Shown here: positions 14,201 to 23,716 of the stretch, one piece after another
Numbering within the stretch: position 1 is the stretch's first letter
Layout of the letters: each line of letters starts with the position of its first letter
DNA from: Acanthopleura granulata
Lineage: Eukaryota > Mollusca > Polyplacophora > Chitonida > Chitonidae
Assembly: GCA_016165875.1 (NCBI GenBank)
Contig: JABBOT010000080.1
Span: forward strand, 30,561,326 to 30,625,325
Length of the DNA stretch: 64,000 bases
Direction: 5' to 3'
Notes under the pieces: generated by a model
The model's input: only the letters and a program-made list of their open reading frames with translations
What the model was told of the DNA's origin: nothing
The model's database searches: none
Translations under genes and position numbers: made by a program

Positions 14201-17200
14201 CGGCGACATAAAAACTGTCGACGAGAAAATAGAACCAGCTCTATCTTTGCTCAGCGACATAGATGTCGTCCTGATGTCGTCGCGACATGACGTCGACAGA
14301 CGGGGCACCACTACAGACTAAATTCTGTTTTTTCAACGTTTCAGTTGCGGTTGCAGTTGTAGTTGTAGCCCGCAGTGGAATGGGCCTCTAAGCGACAAAA
14401 CAATCTTTGCTACTGCCGTTTTAGATGGAGTTGATGGACTAAAGAAAAGTAATCGTAGGTGTACGAGTGGTAACACACTTTACAAACAACATGGTGGCGC
14501 TTAAATCGGTGTTTATAGCATCAGTTACACTATGACCCCAAATTTTTGACGAGAAAAGGTATGAGAAATAAATTGCCATTGTTTTGTGTGGGCCTAGACA
14601 TAAGATCACAAAGCTGTCTTAATCTAAAAATGATATGATTCTTATTTGCTAGCCGTATATTCCACATCTTATATTTGACCCGAAGCACTAATTTTCAGTA
14701 CTGCACAAACTGTCTCCATCAGCTCAGTAAAAGTTTCGATGCATGGTTGCTAAACAATTTAGCAAATCTAACTTTTCTGACCGGAAGCTTTGGCTAGTTC
14801 TCATGACCCCTGGATTTGCCACGAATAATATCAACGCTATTTTATCACTGTTTACTGCTTACAGGCATGTTATTCATCTGAACAAAAGAGTCCATTCAAT
14901 AAGAAAAATATGGCCAGGAGGACTACCGGCGTACGAACTGCTGACATTTGATACTGGAACCCTGGAGGGATACACGAGGGATAAAAGGGTATGGGATAAT
15001 ATGCTTACGGTCTGCACGAAAAGAACCTAGCATGGTGAGACAGAGATTCAGCCTCAAGGACCTACGGTAACAAAGAGCAAATTTCCCGATCAACAGATTC
15101 ACGACCAAAAGTTTAAATCCCATTACTGTTTCCTTGTCGTGAAAGACATTTTTGCTCCCAAACTAAAACCCTGAATTTTCTTTTAAGTTTACTACACGAA
15201 GACGGACGTTCTCCATAAAAATATTTGAAACTCTCTGTGTCTTGTCGAGTTCTCGGCTTGATTAGCGTTTGTGTTCATATGGAGAACACAGACTTTATAG
15301 TGTGGCCTGCCTAGTCATTTCTGGAAAGTCTTAAAATAGATAACTGTGGCAAAGATGGGCAAGTGTGCTGCGTGGTATAGTGAGTTAATGAGGTCACGGT
15401 GTAGAGCATGTATAGATCCTGCAGAGGGACTTCGTATTCTAGTGGCTCTTCCTTGTATATAACTGATAGGAATTATAACTTTGTCCGAGTGAAGATATGT
15501 AGAACCCCACATGTATGCCGAGCTGTATTTATTATGTGTTTACCATAAATTCGAACCAATGATTGTATAGTGTATATTATTGTAAAGTATACCACACCTA
15601 TGCAGAAATCATTGAGATACAAGAGATATTTCAGTAATATATACACATATATACATTTTCGATTATATCAATTGTAAAGTACTAAAAAGAAAAAAAATGG
15701 CTTCAATGCATGTTTGTAGCTTTAAGTCAGGCTCTTGTGTTATAAGAGGGACGGGGGTAGGAGAGTAAAAACTGTCTGAAAAAACTGTCGGTCACAGGCT
15801 CACAGCTATAGCTAGCTCTGTTTCATGACGTGATCAGTTCCCCCCACAACTGTAGTAAGTCTTGTTTCATGAAGTGCACAGTTCCCCCCCCCCCACACAC
15901 ACAGCTGTAGTTACTTTTGTGTCATGAAGTGAACTGTGCCCTTCACAGCTGTAGTTAGATTTGTTTCATGAAATGCAGAGCTCCCCCTCCCTCAGCTGTA
16001 CTTACTTTTGTGTCATGAAAATGCACAGCCCCCTCCCCAAGAGATATTGTTAGTTTTGTTTCATGAAATGCACAGTGACCTGCCTTACAATACCAGGGTT
16101 TTCAGTGAAGAGACATTTAAAAGAGGCGAGTAAGGGCTGAAAGGGACACAGGCCAAGCAAGAATGACAAAGCCAATGAAAGACAAGAAGGTTTTCCCTAC
16201 AAGACTACATGTATGCGCATATTTGCCTAAAACAAGTTTGATTAAAATTGCCTAAACAAGTCAAGAAGTATTAAGAGTTTAAAAGCCTGGCACAAAACAC
16301 AACTGACATGGAAGAAATCGGCTGATGTCCTCGGAAAGCAGTAGGCTGATATCAAGGAAAGTCGGATGATATCTATGCCATGTAGCGTGATACAGAAGGA
16401 TCTTTTACTTCAAACTGCCCTAATGGCTTACGCCGCGTAAACGTCGTGACTGTTTGTCGGCAATTTAGTCACGACCTATGTATTCTACAGAGGTCGTCAA
16501 CCAATTATTAGTACACTTTGTCCCGTACGAAATCAGTGGTGAAACTGACTACTTGTAATGGGATACCCTAGTGACTTTTTCCATATTGTAGCAGTAAAAC
16601 GTGAATGAAAAAACTACTCATATTTGCCAGATGCCCTGAGATTAATTGACAAGCCTTTTAAATGACAATGTAAAAGTTGAATTTTTCTAGTTTCTAACTG
16701 GATCCTGAACGGGGAGTTCCGACAGGCACTTTTATAAAACTTCCCGTACTATTTCTTCCACTCTTTCAGTTTCTGACGACCGGTTATCTATCTATCTGTC
16801 TGTCGATCCATCCATCCATCCAACCATCCATCCATTATAGCATTCCTTAAATCTGCTTCATAAATGCGTTTTTCATGGAAAGCTCTGAACGGTTGTATCT
16901 GAACGGAAGCGCATGGTGAACAAATTTTGACACCCTGAAAATGAAAGTATAAATATGAAATGAACAAATGCCGTCCTGTTGTCAACATATTTACGTAATA
17001 ACTGTGATGAAAGAATGTCATAAATAAAGAACACCCCAACAGTGATACGCACGTTCATGATAAAACAAGTTTTTAAAAAGACTCATGGATCTCTAAATGT
17101 TATTAATAGATATACTACGAGAATGAGGATATGATAAAGACAGATTTGAAGTAAATGTGGACAGATCAGTTAGACCTACATATGTGTCAGTTTATTACAG

Positions 17201-18040
17201 TTACATGTATTTTCCTTCATTACTACATACTATATAGTTACATTTGTGTAATAATTTGCGCCTGTATACTTTTCCTCAGAGTTCGGCTTGTTTAACACAA
17301 GACTCTCGCTCCAAATGGTTAAGCCACAATCCTTCATTCATTCCTTTCAGATAAAACCAAGCCGGATTTGCGCATCTCAGGTGATTCTCGCTCTTCCTCC
17401 GGGGGCTCTGAAGAAAATCCAGTTTGGCCCGTTACAAGATCTTCCCGTACAAACGGCACTGAAATCACTCACGGATTTCAGTGCCATGAAAATATTCTTG
17501 GCCTATTCAAATGCCTGGTGGGACAAGCTGCCTGTCAACTACAAAGCCTTCGTCACTGACCTTCCACTCCGACAGGGTGGAGAATTCGGTCGTTTTCGAA
17601 ACTCGTCGGGTCACGAGACGGCATTATTGCTAGCCTCTTACGCTGATACAGAGGAAAACAATGACTTCTGGAAGCACCTTCGCAATTCCTCGACCAGCAT
17701 TTCGTCGCCCATCGTCCCGGCTGCGTTTTCGGTCAGTGCAAAAGTTGTAGAGCACGTGCATCATCACTTGGCAACGATGTATAACGTCAGTGCAAGCTCC
17801 ATTCCGCAGCCGATAGATGGCGTAATGCATATTTGGGATGATCCGCAAAATGGAAGAGCTTGGCAGACACTCAAGCCTGGATATCAACCAAAGGCCGTGG
17901 AGAATTTCATTCAACGACCATCAGCGTCTGATAAAGTGTTCGTCGTCACCAATGGTTTCTCTAGACGATTCTCCAGTTGGGGCGAAGGTAGTCTCCGGGT
18001 AGCTGATAATGTTCTTCGACAATTTTTCAATATCATATAA
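287..18040 (+). CDS. Flavin amine oxidase (L-amino-acid oxidase-like), split gene
   Basis: Gene model joining 287-328, 911-943, 3377-3752, 7405-7503, 8569-8787, 14865-14988 and 17351-18040. Every junction has GT/AG borders and matching codon phase, and the joined frame stays open to TAA at 18038-18040, giving about 525 residues without the missing start. The family oxidatively deaminates amines or L-amino acids with FAD, releasing ammonia and hydrogen peroxide. Seen: an N-terminal Rossmann motif (VAIVGGGTGGTYTAWRL), then RIGGR, a middle substrate-domain region (PYNLSP, VVGGMNVISQRLA), the ILALPPGAL strand, and the C-terminal FAD-contact motif WGEGSLRVADNVL. Spacing and wording resemble the secreted molluscan oxidases (achacin/escapin/aplysianin type), known as antibacterial or defence proteins; the substrate here is not shown. 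The signal-peptide exon must lie upstream of the window. The family call is confident, the two first mini-exons less so. Confidence 0.88.
911..943 (+). CDS. Candidate 33-nt microexon of the amine oxidase
   Basis: Flanked by a strong acceptor (tttcttgcag) and a consensus donor (gtaagt). In phase with both neighbours it adds DMPTIILDIR just ahead of CLDVAIVGGG, the start of the FAD-binding strand. Being a multiple of three with the same phase on both sides, it could be skipped without breaking the frame. Confidence 0.52.
944..3376 (+). other. Intron with old repeats
   Basis: Contains a family-2 dispersed repeat (1393-1705), partly repeated text at 1740-2500 (related lines around tatgacgtcccgaggggcgc and tatgacgtatccgaggagcc), and a degenerate SINE-like tail at about 2925-3035. 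The open frame at 2295-2687 has no coding character that I recognise. Confidence 0.5.
1393..1705 (+). repeat. Family-2 dispersed repeat, copy 1
   Basis: Starts with gagtgagtgagtgcttgggg and ttaacgtcgtacttaac, then atgacgacga, gcagggcgagtccatgccgc, and ctgagcgccaagcgagg. The same order of blocks occurs at 20762-21045. It carries no coding capacity and looks like a non-autonomous element. Confidence 0.7.
3377..3752 (+). CDS. Amine oxidase exon: FAD-binding N-terminal part
   Basis: Acceptor ccctttttacag, donor gtgagg; enters needing two bases and ends with two. Encodes CLDVAIVGGG, with the GxGxxG dinucleotide fold inside GGGTGG, the acidic end of the second strand (VFENTDRIGGR), then DLGAMRYVPGIHTTLESLF and MYYLRGRRLTAKEF, ending in the PYNLSPNES stretch usual for molluscan L-amino-acid oxidases. 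It has no in-frame stop. This is the best single piece of family evidence in the gene. Confidence 0.92.
5144..5209. repeat. (AT)n microsatellite
   Basis: Uninterrupted alternating TA for about 66 bases. The open frame across it encodes only Ile-Tyr repeats and is not a gene. Confidence 0.97.
5925..6420 (-). repeat. R1 dispersed repeat, inverted copy
   Basis: Reverse-complement relative of 18420-18925: shared blocks include the Ile/Val-poor tail cttttaaaagaaaag region, cgagacaattct, a CCAAT-type block (ccaatcgagggtgagatatt), tgacgtcac, and tttgaactgcgac. It lies in a gene intron in the opposite direction. Confidence 0.7.
7185..7348 (+). repeat. SINE, 5'-truncated copy
   Basis: Retains cgtacgtggaaagatctgcc, aacaacctgcg, gtcgtgggtttcctcc, a degraded body and the tail tacggcgtaagacaccagta followed by (AAAT)n. 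The tRNA-like head is missing. Confidence 0.75.
7405..7503 (+). CDS. Amine oxidase exon
   Basis: Acceptor ttcggtttcag and donor gtaaga. The first G completes the TGG codon begun at 3751-3752, and the final AG is completed by the C at 8569. Encodes 32 codons including LSQQALNVSRPDQIADIEEA and PDGIPLYKQ. Phase fits on both sides; little of it is diagnostic alone. Confidence 0.85.
7569..7827 (-). repeat. SINE, near full length, with target duplication
   Basis: Reads tail to head: (AAAT)n complement, gatacgacggcggccagcat, ggcagacctttccac, ttgaactcacagcgaccg, then the degraded A-box side ctaaccaactgagg. The 9-bp tacgatatt flanks it at 7560-7568 and 7828-7836, as expected of retroposition. Confidence 0.88.
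8569..8787 (+). CDS. Amine oxidase exon: central part
   Basis: Acceptor tttatcccatag, donor gtttaa. It contributes 72 full codons: YKNLFDKFWSSEAKNFLLD, DAFHSPYDTDNNAVYRAVAF and RSVVGGMNVISQRLAQQF. The GGM....LA stretch matches the conserved segment before the substrate-side strands of L-amino-acid and monoamine oxidases. Both split codons are compatible with neighbours. Confidence 0.9.
10199..10515. repeat. 80-bp satellite, block 1
   Basis: About four units, each with gatatcttttggggtacacg, gtctgcatctctaatattct, gtacacggcgtgtcttttga and a gtacatgat boundary. The open frame across it arises from the repeat. Confidence 0.9.
11575..11815. repeat. 80-bp satellite, block 2
   Basis: About three diverged units of the same monomer as block 1 (tctgcatctctaatattctg, gtacacggcatgtcttttga). 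The two blocks have the same direction, about 1.06 kb apart. Confidence 0.88.
13425..13640. repeat. Palindromic ATCACC satellite
   Basis: Alternating catcaccatttctcatcagc and aataaatggtgatgg units, so each monomer can fold on itself. Related pieces lie at 8985-9078 (tatcaccaaaat ... ttggtgatga). Confidence 0.85.
14142..14369. mobile_element. Foldback (MITE-like) element
   Basis: Left arm 14142-14176 (aaccgcaactacaactgcaa) is inverted at 14342-14369 (ttgcggttgcagttgtagtt). The 165-bp middle has no gene. Arms are built of Cys/Asn-like CAA/CTA repeats, typical of non-autonomous foldback elements. Confidence 0.7.
14865..14988 (+). CDS. Amine oxidase exon
   Basis: Acceptor tactgcttacag, donor gtatgg. 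The first G completes AGG from the previous exon and it ends on a codon boundary, as the last exon requires. Encodes HVIHLNKRVHSIRKIWPGG and YELLTFDTGTLEGYTRDKR. The 'hlnkrV..I' pattern is the usual strand that follows the LAxxF segment in this family, which supports its place in the gene. Confidence 0.87.
14989..17350 (+). other. Intron with minisatellite
   Basis: Holds a roughly 55-bp minisatellite (15796-16075) and a short TATC/ATCC simple repeat (16784-16835). Nothing else is supportable. Confidence 0.5.
15796..16075. repeat. About 55-bp minisatellite
   Basis: Five to six diverged units, each with ttgtttcatgaaatgcacag, a C-rich run and cagctgtagttact. One unit carries a long poly-C tract. 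Confidence 0.85.
17351..18040 (+). CDS. Amine oxidase last exon
   Basis: Acceptor attcctttcag, enters on a codon boundary, stops at TAA 18038-18040; 229 codons. Contains CASQVILALPPGALKKIQF, FSAMKIFLAYSNAWWDKL, LLASYADTEEN, a YNVSASSIPQPIDGVMHIWD block and WGEGSLRVADNVLRQF, the conserved C-terminal motif that closes the FAD site. All are in family order and spacing, and the frame has no break. Confidence 0.94.
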   Translation: MKPSRICASQVILALPPGALKKIQFGPLQDLPVQTALKSLTDFSAMKIFLAYSNAWWDKLPVNYKAFVTDLPLRQGGEFGRFRNSSGHETALLLASYADTEENNDFWKHLRNSSTSISSPIVPAAFSVSAKVVEHVHHHLATMYNVSASSIPQPIDGVMHIWDDPQNGRAWQTLKPGYQPKAVENFIQRPSASDKVFVVTNGFSRRFSSWGEGSLRVADNVLRQFFNII

Positions 18041-18233
18041 TCATACAAAAAAATTCATTACTCGCGATTAGATAAATTTCTGCTTCAAGTCAAGACTATT
18101 GTTTTATAAAAAGAAACATTTTTGCTGAATGTTTAAAAATTACCTTAAGCACGAGGCCCTTTAATTCTCTTTGTATTAATAAATGATTTATCGATATCGA
18201 TGAATGTCATTATTTATCGATATCGATAATTCA

Positions 18234-18285
18234 GTCTTTTGGCCATTACATAATTACATATTACATTATGTAATAACCAAAAGAC
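18234..18285. repeat. Hairpin downstream of the amine oxidase
   Basis: 21-nt arms (gtcttttggccattacataa side and its inverted copy) around a 10-nt loop, about 195 bp past the stop. Two atcgatatcgat palindromes precede it at 18190-18229. Confidence 0.8.
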
Positions 18286-18419
18286 TTTCCCTATATACCC
18301 CAATATTTTACCGAATGCTTCAAGATTTTGAAAAATGCCAAATACTTTACAGATATTCTGCAAAATGCCTGTATCTCTCGTGCGGCTAGGTTCTGCATTA
18401 AAAGAAACGACAACACTGG

Positions 18420-18925
18420 ACTATATGTACATATGTATTGATAAAGAATCCCATGTAAAGTTTTAAAAAAAAAGTCCCTTTTTACTTTTGTGATGTATGA
18501 TAACCGAGATATCGCAGTTCAAAGTAAGCGAGGAGGCCCACGTGGAGAGAATCGAACGGGCCGCCATGCTATTAGTTTTAACCAATCAGTGGGAATTTCT
18601 ACCATCGGAGGAGGCATCACTCTGACGTCACACTTTCCGTGTTCAAAATTTTGCCATGTATAAGTAGTTTTGAATCAGCTGTTTTCTTTTTTTATTACGA
18701 GACAATTCTAACATACTTTAAAGCCTTTTTCAAAGAGAAAGTGGTAGTGGAATTCTGAAAAATGGCGTATACCATGCAATCCTAAGAATTTGAGATTACA
18801 AGGCGATTTATAGAGTTACCAAACACGTCATAAAAAAATTGCTTATGCCCATTTATGTTTGTATGGACTCCTCTTCTGATATAACTTTGGTTATATTTTT
18901 GTTGTCTTTTCTTTTAAAAGCATAA
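18420..18925 (+). repeat. R1 dispersed repeat
   Basis: Ordered blocks: aaagaatcccatgtaaag, tttgtgatgtatgataaccg, atatcgcagttcaaagtaag, taaccaatcagtgggaattt, ctgacgtcacac, acgagacaattctaac, tcataaaaaaattgc. Homologues at 5925-6420 (inverted), 43235-43520 and 58725-58930. Includes a CCAAT box and a TGACGTCA site. Confidence 0.8.
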
Positions 18926-20761
18926 CATCCGTGAGACGGCCCTGATTTTGTTGCTTTGCTTCCTCGATGGTTTGCCATTATAAAGACATATATTTTCTCT
19001 CAGACTCGTTGTAACTTAGAGGGAGATGGCTTGTTTAACTCTCAGACAGCGATAGGCCTTACACAAGAACAAATAAAGAAACAGAAAGGCGCTTGAATAA
19101 GTTCAATAAATATATTTGAACAAAATAGACAAATAGTACAATTGACAATAATATACAAAACAAGACAGATGATTACAATTTATATACATATATATATATA
19201 GTTTCCTACAGGTGACAGTGTTCAAATCCAGCTTGAGTATTCCGGCTTCCAAAGGCAAGTCAATCCAGGGTAAATATAGAATCCACAGTCCTTGGGAACT
19301 GTCAACTCGAAGGATGACAGTCCTGTAAGTGAAAAACAGCAGTGGGCACGGTACGCCGACTTTGGGATATATCCAACTCCCCGGCAAGGTTCAACTTTCC
19401 TGGGTAAACGGGTTGACAACAGCGTCCGTGATGCTGAGCTGTCGATGTATGTTTCACTCCTCGGAAATATCAACAAAGTCACTTATGCACAAAGTCACTT
19501 TCAAGGTAAATTTGGATGAAATGTTCGTAATCGCACAATGAGCAATACAAGCTCCAAAAGAACTCCTCAACGAATATAGCAAGGGGCCGTACACAAGCTC
19601 ATGTACAGAAAATGGAGTATAAAATGACGTATGCCGAATGGGATGAAAGTCGATATCTCCAAATCCCACTATAATCCTTCAAAGTGGGCGAGAGTAAATG
19701 TGCTCTCAAAAGAACTTGACTGACGGCTCACAAGTGGACATACCTAAAATGACTGTGAGCTTTACAACTTCGCCGCTCATATATATAGACTGACGTGAAG
19801 AAAATTCTGGAGAGTTTGATGGTAAGCACGTTTACAATATGGGTACATCTCTCCAGAATGTAAGTTGTATGTATAATGACACGAAACTGATAAACACAGA
19901 AGCCCCGAGTATACGCACCTGAATCCCAGCGCAGGCTATCACGTACACTAAGGGAAAATGTTGGTCAGACACTGACCCAGTTACCGCATTAAAAAAAAAA
20001 ATTAAATATATATATATATATATCACACTATATTTAAAAGACGGGGTTCGTAACAATATCGATAAATAAATATCAAGCTCCACGTGCTTTAGAAACCTCT
20101 CGACAACTCGGGGACAATGGCACCAGATTCCATCGATTACATGTGACCATTGACCAGTTATCACTGCCGTCAGTGATTTGATTTTACCCTCCATGTATGC
20201 TGTATGCCTTCTCTGAACCTAGAGGAGTGATGTTGTGGTGATATTGGCGTGTCCGTATAGTATGTATGTTTGCGTTTTACCTGGTATTCAACAAGTTTTC
20301 AATTATATGATGAAAAGGGGACCTTAGAATGTGTGAATCTCCCGACCCCAGGGCATTGATATAACAGTTTACACAACAATATGTACAGCGAGTGATAGGA
20401 ACAATCAAAATGGGAAATATGTCTTTTTCTTTACCTTGTTTCTGAAACTTGTCTTCCTCAGCAAACAAAAACTAGCGGAAAACAAACATACAGGTAAATT
20501 CAATTTCTCGAAATTAGTATTGTGAGAATACGCATGAAATAAAACTTTATTGATTACACCTGCTAGTATATTATATAAAGTTTTATTAGAATGAAAGACG
20601 CATCATTCATTGTCGGATTGATGCCTCTTTCAAAAATATCTGATATCCATTTCCACAACATTAAAGAAATTTATAACAAGGTGTGATTTTAATATACATA
20701 TCTCCTGGTATATATAAGCACCGTGTATGCGACAGCCAAGCATATAGGCCTACTTGTATGC

Positions 20762-21045
20762 ATGCATGCATGCTTGAGTTTTACGTCGTACTCAACAAGT
20801 ATTCAGCTATATGACGACGAGGAGTTCTGGGAATGTATATATACTGTGTCTTCTTGTGCATGGCAGGGCGAGTCCATGCCGCTACTGGAACATCATGCCA
20901 AAGACATCGAACATGACACGAAACCCAGTCACATTAGACTAAGACCGTGTCGACCAGTCCTTTTTCCTTGCTCTACCCTGCAAGTGCTGAGCGCCAAGCG
21001 AGGCATCAACAAGCACATATACCATTGTTAAAGTATTTGGATCCT
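20762..21045 (+). repeat. Family-2 dispersed repeat, copy 2
   Basis: Same block order as 1393-1705: ttttacgtcgtactcaacaa, atgacgacgag, agggcgagtccatgccgct, ctgagcgccaagcgagg. A SINE begins directly after it. Confidence 0.75.
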
Positions 21046-21286
21046 CCGTGGTCGAGGGGATAAGTACGACAGCACTGCGTAATGACCCACGTGCCTTGCC
21101 AATGTGGTTGTGTCCAAGTTGAGTCCAAGTCCAATTTATGCTGGTTTAATTCCTCTCCCACCATACGCCATGTACGTAGGAAGATCTCCCATCACATTAT
21201 AATGTTGGCCATCGTCGTATAAAATATTTGAAAATGAACACGGCGTAAAACACCAACGAAATAAATAGATAAATAGATAAATAAAG
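21046..21286 (+). repeat. SINE copy with internal deletion
   Basis: Head actgcgtaatgacccacg, B-box side gttgagtccaagtcc, then a shortened body and the tail cacggcgtaaaacaccaacg plus (AAAT/AGAT)n. Confidence 0.8.
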
Positions 21287-21895
21287 CCTTTGCTGTGACC
21301 TAATCATGACCTGAGGGCTCCTAGACACCGGGGCAGTGGCAATTACTTCAAGGACCTAGCCTTGAAATGTAAATAGCTTCATTTGCTTGGTACATGATGA
21401 TGTATCATCTGTGCCATGTACGCTGCCATTTATTGATCTACATATTAAACCACATCAGGCGAGTCCTAGTGGAAATTTTACTTCTCTAAAGTCAAACATA
21501 CGCTAAGTCATACCTCACTTCGCAGTGAAAATGAGATCTATAACTCTCTAGATGGAGATGTCAGAAGCGTGATTCGATAAAACAAAATATATTTTGTTGG
21601 TTTAAATACGGATAATCCGGGAAAGGCCCGGGTCAATACATGCTTTTGCCAGTTACAAAATCACATGAGAAAATCGCTCTCCTAAACACACTTTGATACA
21701 TGCACATACAACAGAACTAAAGTTGCACAAATCTTGTTATATAGTATTTTCGGTTCAGAATCTAGACTGGAAATTGTGTAAGGCATTAGGAATAATTCTT
21801 AGTAGAGATTCGCCGAAGATCGTCTTAAGTACAATATTTAATACACTAGCAAAATAGTTGGGGCAAAGCAAGATACTTACTTAAGTGTCGTGAAA

Positions 21896-21984
21896 TCATT
21901 TCCTCTCACCATAATGCTTGTCGCCGTCATATATACGAAATATTCTTGACTACGGCGTAAACATCAATGAAATAAATAAATTCG
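21896..21984 (+). repeat. SINE 3' fragment
   Basis: Has cctctcaccataatgcttgt, gaaatattcttgactacggc and the AAAT tail only. Confidence 0.75.
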
Positions 21985-23450
21985 TGCCCTGATAATTGTC
22001 AAACTATTCGGAGCACACTGTACAGGACACGATATATCTGTTTCATATTGAAGATGATGAGCAGATCAGTTTTGTCCGAGTAGAGGATGTCCTGATTTGA
22101 TACAAATCTGGGAGAAAAGTCAATAACACTGACAAACAGAAAAAAGGCGGCCAAACCAATAAGAAAAGCCATGTATGCTCCGGATGTTCAACGTTACGCT
22201 TGCTCGAAACAGGCCACGGCTCTTGTGGTTGAATCTTGGCTGATCTTGAGCGATTTCTATTCAAAGCCATCATTACCTGATGCCAGAATCTAAACCATAA
22301 TTATGAACTGATGAGTGGTGGTTGTTTGGAGAGTGCCAAAGATTCAAGATTTACCAGAAGAAGAAAAATTTACCAATCACGAATTTTTGTTACCATGGAT
22401 TTTGTTAGCATGGAGGCAGTCTCAAGATTACAGCAGTGTTACCACATAAAATGTCTTTACTGCAAACTTGCGTCAATTTTAGAGGTTGCGACACCACGCG
22501 TGACAAAAAGTCTTGTTGGAAAATCCTTCAGAAAGAACCTACACTGACCCAAAGAAGAGATCGTGATGGGCCATTTCGCCATGCCATAAAGATTGTGTTA
22601 CATATCCAAGGCCAACCTATGGCGACGACAATCAACCATTCCAGATTCTATATCGTTTGCACACGCTTCATATTTCTGTCTCTGGAAAATGCTGTTGTCC
22701 TATTATATGCCACAACCCTCTGGAAATTGTTTACCACCACTTATAATGTGTCATATGCATGTCGACCTTAACAAAAGTATTCATTCTTTTCTAATTTTCC
22801 ACAATCTGAACTTGTGGTTATTTTGTATCAGTGCCGTTTTTCTGTTTGTTTTCTTAAGAAGAGTTTGCCATAAACAGCATTATTCTGTACAGCATGGCCG
22901 TCATATTTTCATTTTCCGATATTAATTGCCGCTATACATATACAGGCCTAACGGGTTTTCGAGTTATGGTTAACAATGCACCATAGCCATATAGGCCTAT
23001 TTACCGCTACCAATGTGCTAAGTAGCCATATGGCGTACTAACAACTTCCTATTTCAGGTCATGATGTCGAGTTACTATTTATTATACGAACGAATAATAA
23101 GTCCGAAAAAGTTTCGATTTTCAACCCAATTATTTGTTTTGCCAGCTCGCTCTATTCCAGAATATTTGCATGGATTCTACTTCAGAAATAAGCATGCATG
23201 TTTAGTGTCCCGTATTTATTTATTTATTTATTTACTTAGGTAGAGGAAACTTAATTGCCTCGGTTAAACCATCAACCTTTTACAAATAACTGACGATCGC
23301 TCTTTCCCTCGTGTGACGTAAATTTATATATGCACATCGTTTGTTGATGAAGTGGTCTTCAACGAGCATTATAGACTAGACATTCGGCCTACCACACATT
23401 CTCATCAAAGCACCAGAAAGAATAAGAGCGAGGTAATCTACAAATTCCTT

Positions 23451-23716
23451 GTTGAGGTCCCCGTGACTCAGTCGGTTAGCGCGCTAACGCAGCGCAATGA
23501 CCGAAGCTTCCCACCAATGCGGTCGCTATGGGTTCAAGCCCAGCTCATGCTGGCTTCCTATCCGGCCGTACTCGGGAAGGTCTGCCAGCAACCTGCGGAT
23601 GATCGTGGGTTTCCCCCGGGCTCTGCGTGGTTTCCTCCCACAATACTGCTGGCCACCGTCGTATAAGTGAAATATTCTTGTGTATTACTTAAAACACCAA
23701 TCAAATAAATAAATAA
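23451..23716 (+). repeat. Intact tRNA-derived SINE with 11-bp target duplication
   Basis: Head has a pol III A-box-like TGACTCAGTCGG and B-box-like GGTTCAAGCCC, then the conserved body (ggtctgccagcaacctgcgg, cccccgggctctgcg) and the (AAAT)n tail. acaaattcctt occurs at 23440-23450 and 23717-23727. Confidence 0.93.

Larger units (their letters stand above)
8788..14864 (+). other. Large intron with satellites and palindromes
   Basis: Contains ATCACC/GGTGAT palindromic units (8985-9078 and 13425-13640), two blocks of an 80-bp satellite (10199-10515, 11575-11815) and a foldback element (14142-14369). Between 9230 and 9900 and between 11820 and 13400 I see no gene. No exon of the needed phase was found. 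Confidence 0.5.

Noticed and set aside
19832..20194. 120-codon minus-strand frame
   Set aside because: Crosses an AT microsatellite and has no splice or domain support.
22043..22273. Minus-strand signal-peptide-like gene start
   Set aside because: A hydrophobic run (MAFLIGLAAFFSVCQ) is present, but the only nearby intron would be about 27 bp and no further exon is found.
23452..23540. Genuine tRNA gene
   Set aside because: A and B boxes are present but the tRNA-like part continues into a SINE body with target duplications and lacks a proper cloverleaf end.
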